Shown here one piece after another: positions 11,791-24,544 of a stretch of DNA of 64,000 nucleotides. The number at the start of each line of letters is the position of its first letter. The first letter of the stretch is position 1. This stretch comes from Flectonema sp. DT1601 (Eukaryota; Euglenozoa; Diplonemea; Diplonemida; Diplonemidae). Made by a program: the position numbers and the translations under genes. The DNA is taken from the NCBI GenBank assembly GCA_964019425.1, contig OZ025813.1, forward strand, positions 1,031,498-1,095,497, read 5' to 3'. Under the pieces are notes generated by a model. That model ran no database searches. It saw only the letters and a program-made list of their open reading frames with translations, and had not been told where the DNA came from.

Positions 11791-11878
11791 CCTTTCGGTG
11801 GGCCACAGTTAGCTTTGCTTCGCCCAACAAGTTAGACTTGTTGGGCAGAATTCATGAACTAGCTGTGCGTGTCGAAGG
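11791..11878. ncRNA. Candidate structured RNA (long stem-loop)
   Basis: Inner stem: 11822-11832 (GCCCAACAAGT) pairs perfectly with 11836-11846 over a 3-nt TAG loop. Middle stem: 11804-11812 (CACAGTTAG) pairs with 11859-11867 (CTAGCTGTG) with one G-U. Outer stem: CCTTTCG at 11791 pairs with CGAAGG at 11873-11878 with one bulge. Three co-axial stems fit an expressed structured RNA or the end of a small mobile element. I match it to no known RNA family; strand is undetermined. Confidence 0.3.
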
Positions 11879-12347
11879 TTCTGTTGACGTCTTTTTGTGG
11901 CGAAGAATGAGTCACAGCTCTAAGTAGTTTGTCTGATGTTAGACGCAGGCAGTTTATTCCCTCATTTTTTATGGAAAACTTGTTTTTCCCCCCACTATTT
12001 ATTTTTTTATCCTTGAAACCCCAAACTCAAACAACGAACGGAAGCGCAAGCAATTAGAAAGCACAGCTTTTAAGTATCAACAACATGGGCAACTTATATT
12101 CTATTTGGGAATTTTGCAAACTTTCACTCGCCTTGATGATATCTTTCTGAGGTATTATCAAGATCGCGGCTATGCTTTTCGACATTGTACTGACTCAGGT
12201 AATCTTGTTGATTATTAATCGTTATTTTCCTTCAGGTTACTTCCCATCAATAATAATAATAATAATATTTCTTTACCTCATCTAATAGGAATTTTGTATT
12301 AAATATTTATTTTTCGTAATCAGTTCAGGACATGTAAGAAGAAGAAC

Positions 12348-15300
12348 ATGAAACCATGGCGCGTGGTTCCATTAGTTCTACTGCAGGCTGTGATCGGATC
12401 CACAAACTGCATAGATCCAGAAACTGGGAGACCTTGCAGTCCCCAAGTATTAGGTTCTCCATATTACAAAGGCTCTCCTGACTATAAGGATGCTCCAATA
12501 CATGATACAGGATCGCCTGTTTCATCACCAGCTTATCAAGATTCTCCCCAGGGCAAGTTTGACAAGACACCGCAGGGTCAGCATGTAGACACTCCCGAAT
12601 TTAAAAGTTCACCTCAGTTTGCGCAGTCACCTGAGAGCCAGTCCAAGACACCTGAAAACCAATACATGATGTCACCTGAATTCAAGGATACTCCCCAAGG
12701 GAAGTTCGATAAGACCCCGCAAGGTCAGCATGTTGACACTCCCGAATTCAAAAGCTCACCTCAGTTTGCACAGTCGCCTGAGAGCCAGTCCAAGACACCT
12801 GAAAACCAATTCATGATGTCACCTGAATTTAAGGATTCACCGCAGGGTAAGTTCGATAAGACACCTCAGGGTCAACACGTAGACTCTCCCGAGTTCAAGG
12901 CTTCACCAGAGTACATCATCTTCTCACCTGAGAGTCAGAATCTGAGTCCTGAACATCAACACATGAATACACCTGAGTACAAGGATTCTCCGCAGGGTAA
13001 GTTTGACAAGACACCTCAGGGTCAACACGTAGACTCTCCAGAGTTCAAGGCTTCACCTGAGTTCTCGCAATCACCTGATGGCAAGGCTCTAACACCTGAC
13101 AATCAATATCTTGCTTCTCCTGAGTATAAAGATTCACCGGATTTCTTCATCACCACTCCAAGAGGACAGCAGGTAGGATCTCCTGAATACAAGGATTCCC
13201 CTCAAGGTAAGTTTGATAAGACACCTCAAGGTCAGTTCGTTGACACTCCTGTGTACAAAGATTCTCCTGCTTTCCTGAAATCGCCTGCTGGTCAAGCACT
13301 AACTCCTGAAAACCAATATCAGGCATCACCTGAATACAAAGACTCACCTGATTTCTTTATTACGACACCGAAGGGTCAGCTAACAACCACTCCTGAATAC
13401 AAAGACTCTCCGCAGGGTAAGTTCGATAAGACACCTCAAGGTCAGCACGTAGACTCTCCCGAGTTCAAGGCTTCACCAGAGTACATCATCTTCTCACCTG
13501 AGAGTCAGAACCTGAGTCCTGAACATCAACACATGAATACACCTGAGTACAAGGATTCTCCTCAAGGAAAGTTTGACAAGACACCGCAGGGTCAACACGT
13601 AGACACACCCGAGTTCAAGGCTTCACCAGAGTTCTCGCAATCACCTGATGGCAAGGCTCTGGCACCTGACAATCAATATCATGCTTCACCTGAGTATAAA
13701 GATTCACCGGATTTCTTCATCACTACTCCAAGAGGACAGTTGACAACGTCACCTGAATACAAGGATTCCCCTCAAGGTAAGTTTGACAAGACACCGCAGG
13801 GTCAGATCGTTGATACTCCGGAATACAAGAATTCACCAGTGTTCTGGAAGTCACCTGCTGGTCAAGCACTAACTCCAGAGAATCAATATCAGGCATCACC
13901 TGAATACAAAGACTCGCCGGATTTCTTTATTACGACACCGAAGGGTCAGCTAACAACCACTCCTGAATACAAAGACTCTCCGCAGGGGAAGTTTGATAAG
14001 ACACCACAAGGTCAGCACGTAGACTCTCCCGAGTTCAAGGCTTCACCAGAGTACATCATCTTCTCACCTGAGAGTCAGAACCTGAGTCCTGAACATCAAC
14101 ACGTGAATACACCTGAGTACAAGGATTCTCCTCAAGGAAAGTTCGATAAGACACCTCAGGGTCAGCAGGTAGACACACCAGAGTTTAAGGCTTCACCTGA
14201 GTTCTCGCAATCACCTGATGGCAAGGCTCTGTCACCTGACAATCAATATCATGCTTCTCCTGAGTATAAAGATTCACCGGATTTCTTCATCACCACTCCA
14301 AGAGGACAGCAGGTAGGATCTCCTGAATACAAGGATTCCCCTCAAGGTAAGTTCGATAAGACTCCTCAAGGTCAGTTTGTTGACACTCCTGTGTTCAAGG
14401 ATTCTCCTGCTTTCTTGAAATCGCCTGCTGGACTATCTCTGACCCCAGAGAATCAATATCAGGCATCACCTGAATACAAAGACTCACCTGATTTCTTTAT
14501 AACGACACCGAAGGGTCAGCTAACAACCACTCCTGAATACAAAGACTCTCCGCAGGGGAAGTTCGATAAGACACCACAAGGTCAGCACGTAGACACACCC
14601 GAATACAAGGCTTCACCAGAGTTCATCATCTTCTCACCTGAGAGTCAGAACCTGAGTCCTGAACATCAACACATGAATACACCTGAGTACAAGGATTCTC
14701 CGCAGGGTAAATTTGACAAGACACCGCAGGGTCAACACGTAGACACACCCGAGTTCAAGGCTTCACCTGAGTTCTCGCAATCACCTGATGGCAAGGCTCT
14801 AGCACCTGACAATCAATATCATGCTTCTCCTGAGTATAAAGATTCACCGGATTTCTTCATCACCACTCCAAGAGGACAGTTGACAACGTCACCTGAATAC
14901 AAGGATTCCCCTCAAGGTAAGTTCGATAAGACTCCTCAAGGTCAGATCGTTGACACTCCGGAATACAAGAATTCACCAGTGTTCTGGAAGTCACCTGCTG
15001 GTCAAGCACTAACTCCTGAAAACCAATATCAGGCATCACCTGAATACAAAGACTCGCCGGAATTCTTTATTACGACACCGAAGGGTCAGCTAACAACCAC
15101 TCCTGAATACAAAGACTCTCCGCAGGGGAAGTTCGATAAGACACCTCAAGGTCAGCACGTAGACTCTCCCGAGTTCAAGGCTTCACCAGAGTACATCATC
15201 TTCTCACCTGAGAGTCAGAACCTGAGTCCTGAACATCAACACATGAATACACCTGAGTACAAGGATTCTCCGCAGGGTAAATTTGACAAGACACCGCAGG

Positions 15301-18300
15301 GTCAACACGTAGGCACACCCGAGTTCAAGGCTTCACCTGAGTTCTCGCAATCACCTGATGGCAAGGCTCTGTCACCTGACAATCAATATCATGCTTCTCC
15401 TGAGTATAAAGATTCACCGGATTTCTTCATCACCACTCCAAGAGGACAGCAGGTAGGATCTCCTGAATACAAGGATTCCCCTCAAGGTAAGTTCGATAAG
15501 ACACCTCAAGGTCAGTTCGTTGACACTCCTGTGTTCAAGGATTCTCCTGCTTTCTTGAAATCGCCTGCTGGACTATCTCTGACCCCAGAGAATCAATATC
15601 AGGCATCACCTGAATACAAAGACTCACCTGATTTCTTTATCACGACACCGAGGGGGCAGCAAATCAATACCCCTGAATATAAAGACTCACCTCAAGGAAA
15701 ATTTGATAAGACACCACAAGGGCAGTTTGTTGACACACCTGAATACAAGTCATCTCCTCAATTCGCTTTGTCACCAGGAAGTCAATCACTCACACCTGAT
15801 AATCAGTACCACGAATCCCCTCAATACAAAGACTCACCAGTTTATTTCGTAAAAACACCTGAAGGGAAGTTAACCACTACACCTGAATACAAAGACTCTC
15901 CGCAGGGTAAGTTCGATAAAACTCCGCAAGGTCAGCACGTAGACTCTCCCGAGTACAAGGCTTCACCAGAGTACATCATCTTCTCACCTGAGAGTCAGAA
16001 TCTGAGTCCTGAACATCAACACATGAATACACCTGAGTACAAGGATTCTCCGCAGGGTAAATTTGACAAGACACCGCAGGGTCAACACGTAGACACACCC
16101 GAGTTTAAGGCTTCACCTGAGTTCTCGCAATCACCTGATGGCAAGGCTCTGGCACCTGACAATCAATATCATGCTTCTCCTGAGTATAAAGATTCACCGG
16201 ATTTCTTCATCACTACTCCAAGAGGACAGTTGACGACGTCACCTGAATACAAGGATTCCCCTCAAGGTAAGTTTGACAAGACACCGCAAGGTCAGATCGT
16301 TGACACTCCGGAATACAAGAATTCACCAGTGTTCTGGAAGTCACCTGCTGGTCAAGCACTAACTCCAGAGAATCAATATCAGGCATCACCTGAATACAAA
16401 GACTCACCTGATTTCTTTATTACCACACCACGAGGACAGTTGACGACTTCTCCTGAATACAAGGATTCCCCTCAAGGAAAGTTTGACAAGACTCCTCAAG
16501 GTCAGTATGTTGATACACCAGAATTTAAGAACACCCCGTCCTATGACAAGTCACCGGAATCCTTGGCTGCTACTCCTGAACACCAATTCCTGCAATCGCC
16601 TGAGTACAAAGACTCACCTGATTTCTTTATTACAACACCGAAGGGTCAGCTAACAACCACTCCTGAATACAAAGACTCTCCGCAGGGGAAGTTCGATAAG
16701 ACACCTCAAGGTCAGCACGTAGACTCTCCCGAGTTCAAGGCTTCACCAGAGTACATCATCTTCTCACCTGAGAGTCAGAACCTGAGTCCTGAACATCAAC
16801 ACATGAATACACCTGAGTACAAGGATTCTCCGCAGGGTAAATTTGACAAGACACCGCAGGGTCAACACGTAGACACACCCGAGTTTAAGGCTTCACCTGA
16901 GTTCTCGCAATCACCTGATGGCAAGGCTCTGGCACCTGACAATCAATATCATGCTTCTCCTGAGTATAAAGATTCACCGGATTTCTTCATCACTACTCCA
17001 AGAGGACAGTTGACGACGTCACCTGAATACAAGGATTCCCCTCAAGGTAAGTTCGATAAGACACCTCAAGGTCAGTTCGTTAACACGCCCGTTTTTAAGA
17101 ATTCTCCCGACTTTTTCGATTCACCAGCTGGTCAATCTTTGTCTCCCGAAAATCAGTATCACGGAACTCCTCAGTACAAGGATTCACCTGATTTCTTTGT
17201 AACCACACCAGAGGGAAAGCAAACTACTTCACCTGAATACAAGGACTCTCCGCAGGGTAAGTTCGATAAGACACCACAAGGTCAGCACGTAGACTCTCCC
17301 GAGTTCAAGGCTTCACCAGAGTACATCATCTTCTCACCTGAGAGTCAGAACCTGAGTCCTGAACATCAACACATGAATACACCTGAGTACAAGGATTCTC
17401 CGCAGGGTAAATTTGACAAGACACCGCAGGGTCAACACGTAGACTCACCCGAGTTCAAGGCTTCACCTGAGTTCTCGCAATCACCTGATGGCAAGGCTCT
17501 GGCACCTGACAATCAATATCATGCTTCTCCTGAGTATAAAGATTCACCGGATTTCTTCATCACTACTCCAAGAGGACAGTTGACAACGTCACCTGAATAC
17601 AAAGATTCCCCTCAAGGTAAGTTCGATAAGACTCCTCAAGGTCAGTTTGTTGACACTCCTGTGTTCAAGGATTCTCCTGCTTTCTTGAAATCGCCTGCTG
17701 GACTATCTCTGACCCCAGAGAATCAATATCAGGCATCACCTGAATACAAAGACTCACCTGATTTCTTTATAACGACACCGAAGGGTCAGCTAACAACCAC
17801 TCCTGAATACAAAGACTCTCCGCAGGGGAAGTTTGATAAGACACCACAAGGTCAGCACGTAGACTCTCCCGAGTTCAAGGCTTCACCAGAGTACATCATC
17901 TTCTCACCTGAGAGTCAGAACCTGAGTCCTGAACATCAACACGTGAATACACCTGAGTACAAGGATTCTCCGCAGGGTAAATTTGACAACACACCTCAGG
18001 GTCAACACGTAGACTCACCCGAGTTCAAGGCTTCGCCTGAGTTCTCGCAATCACCTGATGGCAAGGCTCTGGCACCTGACAATCAATATCATGCTTCTCC
18101 TGAGTATAAAGATTCACCGGATTTCTTCATCACCACTCCAAGAGGACAGCAGGTAGGATCTCCTGAATACAAGGATTCCCCTCAAGGTAAGTTTGATAAG
18201 ACACCGCAAGGTCAGTTCGTTGACACTCCAGTATTTAAAGATTCCCCGAGCTTTTTATCATCTCCTCAGGCTCTCAGTTTCTCTCCTGACAACCAGTTCA

Positions 18301-21300
18301 TGAAAACTCCTGAATACAAAGATTCTCCTCAATTCTTTATAAGTACTCCTGAGGGTAAATATACTAACTCACCTGTGTACAAGGATTCCCCTCAAGGAAA
18401 GTTTGACAAGACTCCTCAAGGTCAGTATGTTGATACACCAGAATTTAAGAACACCCCGTCCTATGACAAGTCACCGGAATCCTTGGCTGCTACTCCTGAA
18501 CACCAATTCCTGCAATCGCCTGAGTACAAAGACTCACCTGATTTCTTTATTACAACACCGAAGGGTCAGCTAACAACCACTCCTGAATACAAAGACTCTC
18601 CGCAGGGTAAGTTCGATAAGACACCTCAAGGTCAGCACGTAGACTCTCCCGAGTTCAAGGCTTCACCAGAGTACATCATCTTCTCACCTGAGAGTCAGAA
18701 CCTGAGTCCTGAACATCAACAAATGAATACACCTGAGTACAAGGATTCTCCTCAAGGAAAGTTTGACAAGACACCGCAGGGTCAACACGTAGACACACCC
18801 GAGTTCAAGGCTTCACCTGAGTTCTCGCAATCACCTGATGGCAAGGCTCTGGCACCTGACAATCAATATCATGCTTCTCCTGAGTATAAAGATTCACCGG
18901 ATTTCTTCATCACCACTCCAAGAGGACAGTTGACAACATCACCTGAATACAAAGATTCCCCTCAAGGTAAGTTTGATAAGACACCTCAAGGTCAGTTCGT
19001 TGACACGCCCGTTTTTAAGAATTCTCCCGACTTTTTCGATTCACCAGCTGGTCAATCTTTGTCTCCCGAAAATCAGTATCACGGAACTCCTCAGTACAAG
19101 GATTCACCTGATTTCTTTGTAACCACACCAGAGGGAAAGCAAACTACTTCACCTGAATACAAGGACTCTCCGCAGGGTAAGTTCGATAAGACACCACAAG
19201 GTCAGCACGTAGACTCTCCCGAGTTCAAGGCTTCACCAGAGTACATCATCTTCTCACCTGAGAGTCAGAATCTGAGTCCTGAACATCAACACATGAATAC
19301 ACCTGAGTACAAGGATTCTCCGCAGGGTAAGTTTGACAAGACACCTCAGGGTCAACACGTAGACTCTCCAGAGTTCAAGGCTTCACCTGAGTTCTCGCAA
19401 TCACCTGATGGCAAGGCTCTAACACCTGACAATCAATATCTTGCTTCTCCTGAGTATAAAGATTCACCGGATTTCTTCATCACCACTCCAAGAGGACAGC
19501 AGGTAGGATCTCCTGAATACAAGGATTCCCCTCAAGGTAAGTTTGATAAGACACCTCAAGGTCAGTTCGTTGACACTCCTGTGTACAAAGATTCTCCTGC
19601 TTTCCTGAAATCGCCTGCTGGTCAAGCACTAACTCCTGAAAACCAATATCAGGCATCACCTGAATACAAAGACTCACCTGATTTCTTTATTACGACACCG
19701 AAGGGTCAGCTAACAACCACTCCTGAATACAAAGACTCTCCGCAGGGTAAGTTCGATAAGACACCTCAAGGTCAGCACGTAGACTCTCCCGAGTTCAAGG
19801 CTTCACCAGAGTACATCATCTTCTCACCTGAGAGTCAGAACCTGAGTCCTGAACATCAACACATGAATACACCTGAGTACAAGGATTCTCCTCAAGGAAA
19901 GTTTGACAAGACACCTCAAGGTCAGCATGTAGACTCTCCAGAGTTCAAGGCTTCACCTGAGTTCTCGCAATCACCTGATGGCAAGGCTCTGGCACCTGAT
20001 AATCAATATCATGCTTCTCCTGAGTATAAAGATTCACCGGATTTCTTCATCACCACTCCAAGAGGACAGTTGACAACGTCACCTGAATACAAGGATTCCC
20101 CTCAAGGTAAGTTCGATAAGACTCCTCAAGGTCAGATCGTTGACACTCCGGAATACAAGAATTCACCAGTGTTCTGGAAGTCACCTGCTGGTCAAGCACT
20201 AACTCCTGAAAACCAATATCAGGCATCACCTGAATACAAAGACTCGCCGGATTTCTTTGTAACGACTCCAAGAGGACAGTTGACGACTTCTCCTGAATAC
20301 AAGGATTCCCCGCAGGGTAAATTCGATAGGACACCTGCTGGGCAGTTTTTTGACTCCCCAAGTTTCAAAAATTCTCCGTCATTTGCACAATCACCGGATT
20401 CGCTTTCACAAACACCTGAAAACCAGTACTTACAAACGCCTGAATACAAAGACTCACCTGATTTCTTTATTACGACACCGAAGGGTCAGCTAACAACCAC
20501 TCCTGAATACAAAGACTCTCCGCAGGGGAAGTTTGATAAGACACCACAAGGTCAGCACGTAGATTCTCCCGAGTTCAAGGCTTCACCGGAGTACATCATC
20601 TTCTCACCTGAGAGTCAGAACCTGAGTCCTGAACATCAACACATGAATACACCTGAGTACAAGGATTCTCCGCAGGGTAAATTTGACAAGACACCGCAGG
20701 GTCAACACGTAGACACACCCGAGTTTAAGGCTTCACCTGAGTTCTCGCAATCACCTGATGGCAAGGCTCTGGCACCTGACAATCAATATCATGCTTCTCC
20801 TGAGTATAAAGATTCACCGGATTTCTTCATCACTACTCCAAGAGGACAGTTGACAACGTCACCTGAATACAAGGATTCCCCTCAAGGTAAGTTCGATAAG
20901 ACACCTCAAGGTCAGATCGTTGACACTCCGGAATACAAGAATTCACCAGTGTTCTGGAAGTCACCTGCTGGTCAAGCACTAACTCCAGAGAATCAATATC
21001 AGGCATCACCTGAATACAAAGACTCACCTGATTTCTTTATTACCACACCACGAGGACAGTTGACGACTTCTCCTGAATACAAGGATTCCCCGCAGGGTAA
21101 ATTCGATAGGACACCTGCTGGGCAGTTTTTTGACTCCCCAGTTTTCAAAAATTCTCCGTCGTTTGCGCAATCACCGGATTCACTTTCACAAACACCTGAA
21201 AACCAGTACTTACAAACGCCTGAATACAAAGACTCACCTGATTTCTTTATTACGACACCGAAGGGTCAGCTAACAACCACTCCTGAATACAAAGACTCTC

Positions 21301-24300
21301 CGCAAGGAAAATGGGACAGAACTCCTCAGGGAAAACTGGACGATTCGCCTTTGTACAAGTCTTCACCGGAATACATCATCTTCTCACCTGAGAGTCAGAA
21401 CCTGAGTCCTGAACATCAACACATGAATACACCTGAGTACAAGGATTCTCCTCAAGGAAAGTTTGACAAGACACCGCAGGGTCAACACGTAGATTCACCC
21501 GAGTTTAAGGCTTCACCTGAGTTTTCGCAATCACCTGATGGCAAGGCTCTGTCACCTGACAATCAATATCATGCTTCTCCTGAGTATAAAGATTCACCGG
21601 ATTTCTTCATCACCACTCCAAGAGGACAGTTGACGACGTCACCTGAATACAAGGATTCCCCTCAAGGTAAGTTCGATAAGACACCGCAAGGTCAGATCGT
21701 TGACACTCCGGAATACAAGAATTCACCAGTGTTCTGGAAGTCACCTGCTGGTCAAGCACTAACTCCAGAGAATCAATATCAGGCATCACCTGAATACAAA
21801 GACTCACCTGATTTCTTTATTACCACACCACGAGGACAGTTGACGACTTCTCCTGAATACAAGGATTCCCCTCAAGGAAAGTTTGACAAGACTCCTCAAG
21901 GTCAGTATGTTGATACACCAGAATTTAAGAACACCCCGTCCTATGACAAGTCACCGGAATCCTTGGCTGCTACTCCTGAACACCAATTCCTGCAATCGCC
22001 TGAGTACAAAGACTCGCCGGATTTCTTTATTACGACACCGAAGGGTCAGCTAACAACCACTCCTGAATACAAAGACTCTCCGCAGGGGAAGTTCGATAAG
22101 ACACCTCAAGGTCAGCACGTAGACTCTCCCGAGTTCAAGGCTTCACCAGAGTACATCATCTTCTCACCTGAGAGTCAGAACCTGAGTCCTGAACATCAAC
22201 ACATGAATACACCTGAGTACAAGGATTCTCCGCAGGGTAAATTTGACAAGACACCGCAGGGTCAACACGTAGACACACCCGAGTTTAAGGCTTCACCTGA
22301 GTTCTCGCAATCACCTGATGGCAAGGCTCTGGCACCTGACAATCAATATCATGCTTCTCCTGAGTATAAAGATTCACCGGATTTCTTCATCACTACTCCA
22401 AGAGGACAGTTGACGACGTCACCTGAATACAAAGATTCCCCTCAAGGTAAGTTCGATAAGACACCTCAAGGTCAGTTCGTTGATACTCCGGAGTACAAGA
22501 ACTCTCCAGATTTTTGGAGCTCTCCTGAGGGGCAGGCGATAACACCTGAAAATAAATATATGCAAACCCCCAAATACAAAGATTCTCCTCAATTCTTTAT
22601 AAGTACTCCTGAGGGTAAATATACTAACTCACCTGTGTACAAGGATTCCCCTCAAGGAAAGTTTGACAAGACTCCTCAAGGTCAGTATGTTGATACACCA
22701 GAATTTAAGAACACCCCGTCCTATGACAAGTCACCGGAATCCTTGGCTGCTACTCCTGAACACCAATTCCTGCAATCGCCTGAGTACAAAGACTCACCTG
22801 ATTTCTTTATTACGACACCGAAGGGTCAGCTAACAACCACTCCTGAATACAAAGACTCTCCGCAGGGGAAGTTTGATAAGACACCACAAGGTCAGCACGT
22901 AGACTCTCCCGAGTTCAAGGCTTCACCAGAGTACATCATCTTCTCACCTGAGAGTCAGAACCTGAGTCCTGAACATCAGCACATGAATACACCTGAGTAC
23001 AAGGATTCTCCTCAAGGAAAGTTTGACAAGACACCGCAGGGTCAACACGTAGACACACCCGAGTTTAAGGCTTCACCTGAGTTCTCGCAATCACCTGATG
23101 GCAAGGCTCTGGCACCTGACAATCAATATCATGCTTCTCCTGAGTATAAAGATTCACCGGATTTCTTCATCACCACTCCAAGAGGACAGTTGACAACATC
23201 ACCTGAATACAAAGATTCCCCTCAAGGTAAGTTTGATAAGACACCTCAAGGTCAGTTCGTTGACACTCCAGCTTTTAAGGATTCTCCTGCTTATGATACG
23301 TCTCCTGATTGGGTAGCTGTGTCTCCGAAGCAGCAGTACTTAGGATCACCTGAGTACAAGAATTCTCCAGATTACTTGATTACAACACCTCAAGGACAGT
23401 TAAGTGCATCACCTGAATACAAAGATTCTCCTCAAGGAAAGTGGGACAAAACACCGCAAGGACAATACGTAGACACTCCCGAGTACAAGGCTTCACCAGA
23501 GTACATCATCTTCTCACCTGAGAGTCAGAACCAAAGTCCGGAACATAAATATACGAATACACCTGAGTACAAGGATTCCCCTCAAGGAAAGTTTGATAAG
23601 ACACCAGCTGGTCAATACTACGATTCCCCTGATTATAAGATTTCCCCAGACTTCAGTAATTCTCCTGCAGGACAAGCAATGTCTCCATTAAATCATTACC
23701 ACACTTCACCTGAATATAAAGATTCACCTGATTTCTTTATAACAACACCAAAGGGTCAATTAACTACTACTCCAGAGTATAAAGATTCCCCTCAAGGAAA
23801 GTGGGATAGAAGTCCTCAAGGTCAATATGTTGAATCTCCTGATTTCAAGAATTCTCCAAACTATGATGTCAGCCCTGAAGCGAAGTGGAGAAGTCCAGAA
23901 GAGGGTTTTAAGAGATCACCTGAATACGTGTTAAGTCCAGAATACTATGCGAGTACTCCTGAAGGTAAGTTTGCAGCGTCTCCAGAGTTCAAGGATTCAC
24001 CTCAAGGAAAGTTTGTAGACACCCCGTTAGGTAAATACGATGACAGCCCAGCCTTTAAGAGTTCTCCCTCGTATTACGACAGCCCTGATTGGAAGCGTCA
24101 CCTTCCAGAAGAAGATAATGACGACACAAGTCTAATTTGGTTAGTTCCTGTCTTACTTTCTGTTGTTGCCTGCTGTGTTCTCATTATTTTTCTCGTCTGG
24201 CGCCGCAGACGCAGACTCCAGAACCAGGCGAAGTTGCACAAGGCCACTCAGGAATTCTTAGTTGACGTTGAAGGAGAGGTTTGTTTATTTTATTCTTCTG

Positions 24301-24544
24301 TTGTGTTTCCTTTGGATTGGTGAGATCACAATTAAAAGTTCCAGTGGCAAACCGACCCACTAAATAATAAAAAAACAAAACAAAACAGGATATGGAATTA
24401 GTTTACGTCTTTGATGAGAAGGAAGGAGAAGCGCAAGAATTGCAGGAACTCTCAGACGGTTCTAGTGACATCTATAGACCTCCTTCAAGAGTGCAATCTG
24501 ACAAGCCAACTTCAGAGGCAGCCTCTGACAACGCGTTGGATTAG
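12348..24544 (+). CDS. Giant S/T-P repeat type I membrane protein (about 4,028 aa, two exons)
   Basis: Exon 1 is 12348-24278, the intron is 24279-24388 (GTTTGT...ACAG, phase 0), and exon 2 is 24389-24544. Reading through the intron would end the protein at 24323 in low-complexity residues. Splicing instead gives a 51-residue acidic tail, so the spliced model is preferred. Residues 1-21 are a signal peptide (MKPWRVVPLVLLQAVIG). The ectodomain of about 3,900 residues has a Ser-Pro or Thr-Pro every 6-8 residues (units such as TPEYKDSPQGKFDKTPQG), almost no cysteine, and alternating acidic and Lys residues. One membrane helix near 3925-3948 (LIWLVPVLLSVVACCVLII) is followed by RRRRR. I recognise no family. 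An extended, possibly glycosylated or phosphorylated filament, coat or adhesive is an inference. It shares the topology of the 3426-7376 protein upstream. Confidence 0.9.
12450..24100 (+). repeat. Higher-order coding repeat, 570/780-bp superunits
   Basis: The module coding ASPEYIIFSPESQ occurs 17 times, starting at 12901, 13471, 14041, 14611, 15181, 15961, 16741, 17311, 17881, 18661, 19231, 19801, 20581, 21361, 22141, 22921 and 23491. Steps are always exactly 570 or 780 bp. A 570-bp superunit is 50+70+70 residues, and the 780-bp form has one more 70-residue block. Some distant blocks are near-identical (for example about 12961-13440 and 19291-19770, 6,330 bp apart). The first and last few hundred bases are more diverged. 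Confidence 0.93.

Larger units (their letters stand above)
7377..12347. other. 5-kb gene desert with homopolymer tracts
   Basis: No coding region is supported. The stretch is punctuated by T or A runs of about 20 or more bases (near 8358-8379, 8442-8463, 9329-9356, 9994-10025, 10202-10224 and 11683-11701). Short open frames contain the homopolymers (poly-F, poly-K) and are not credible genes. It also holds a duplicated 122-bp sequence (10689-10810 and 11184-11305) and a strong hairpin at 11791-11878, listed separately. It could contain the promoter and 5' UTR of the giant gene that follows, but no specific element is recognised. Confidence 0.6.

Noticed and set aside
12325-22000. Minus-strand frames inside the giant gene (for example 13150-13347, 19480-19677, 20050-20361)
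   Set aside because: They recur at the repeat period and exist only because the repeat is a multiple of 3.
12450-24100. CRISPR-like or satellite DNA interpretation of the 12-kb repeat
   Set aside because: Frame is preserved for 11.9 kb, repeats are contiguous coding units without spacers, and both ends carry secretion and membrane signals.
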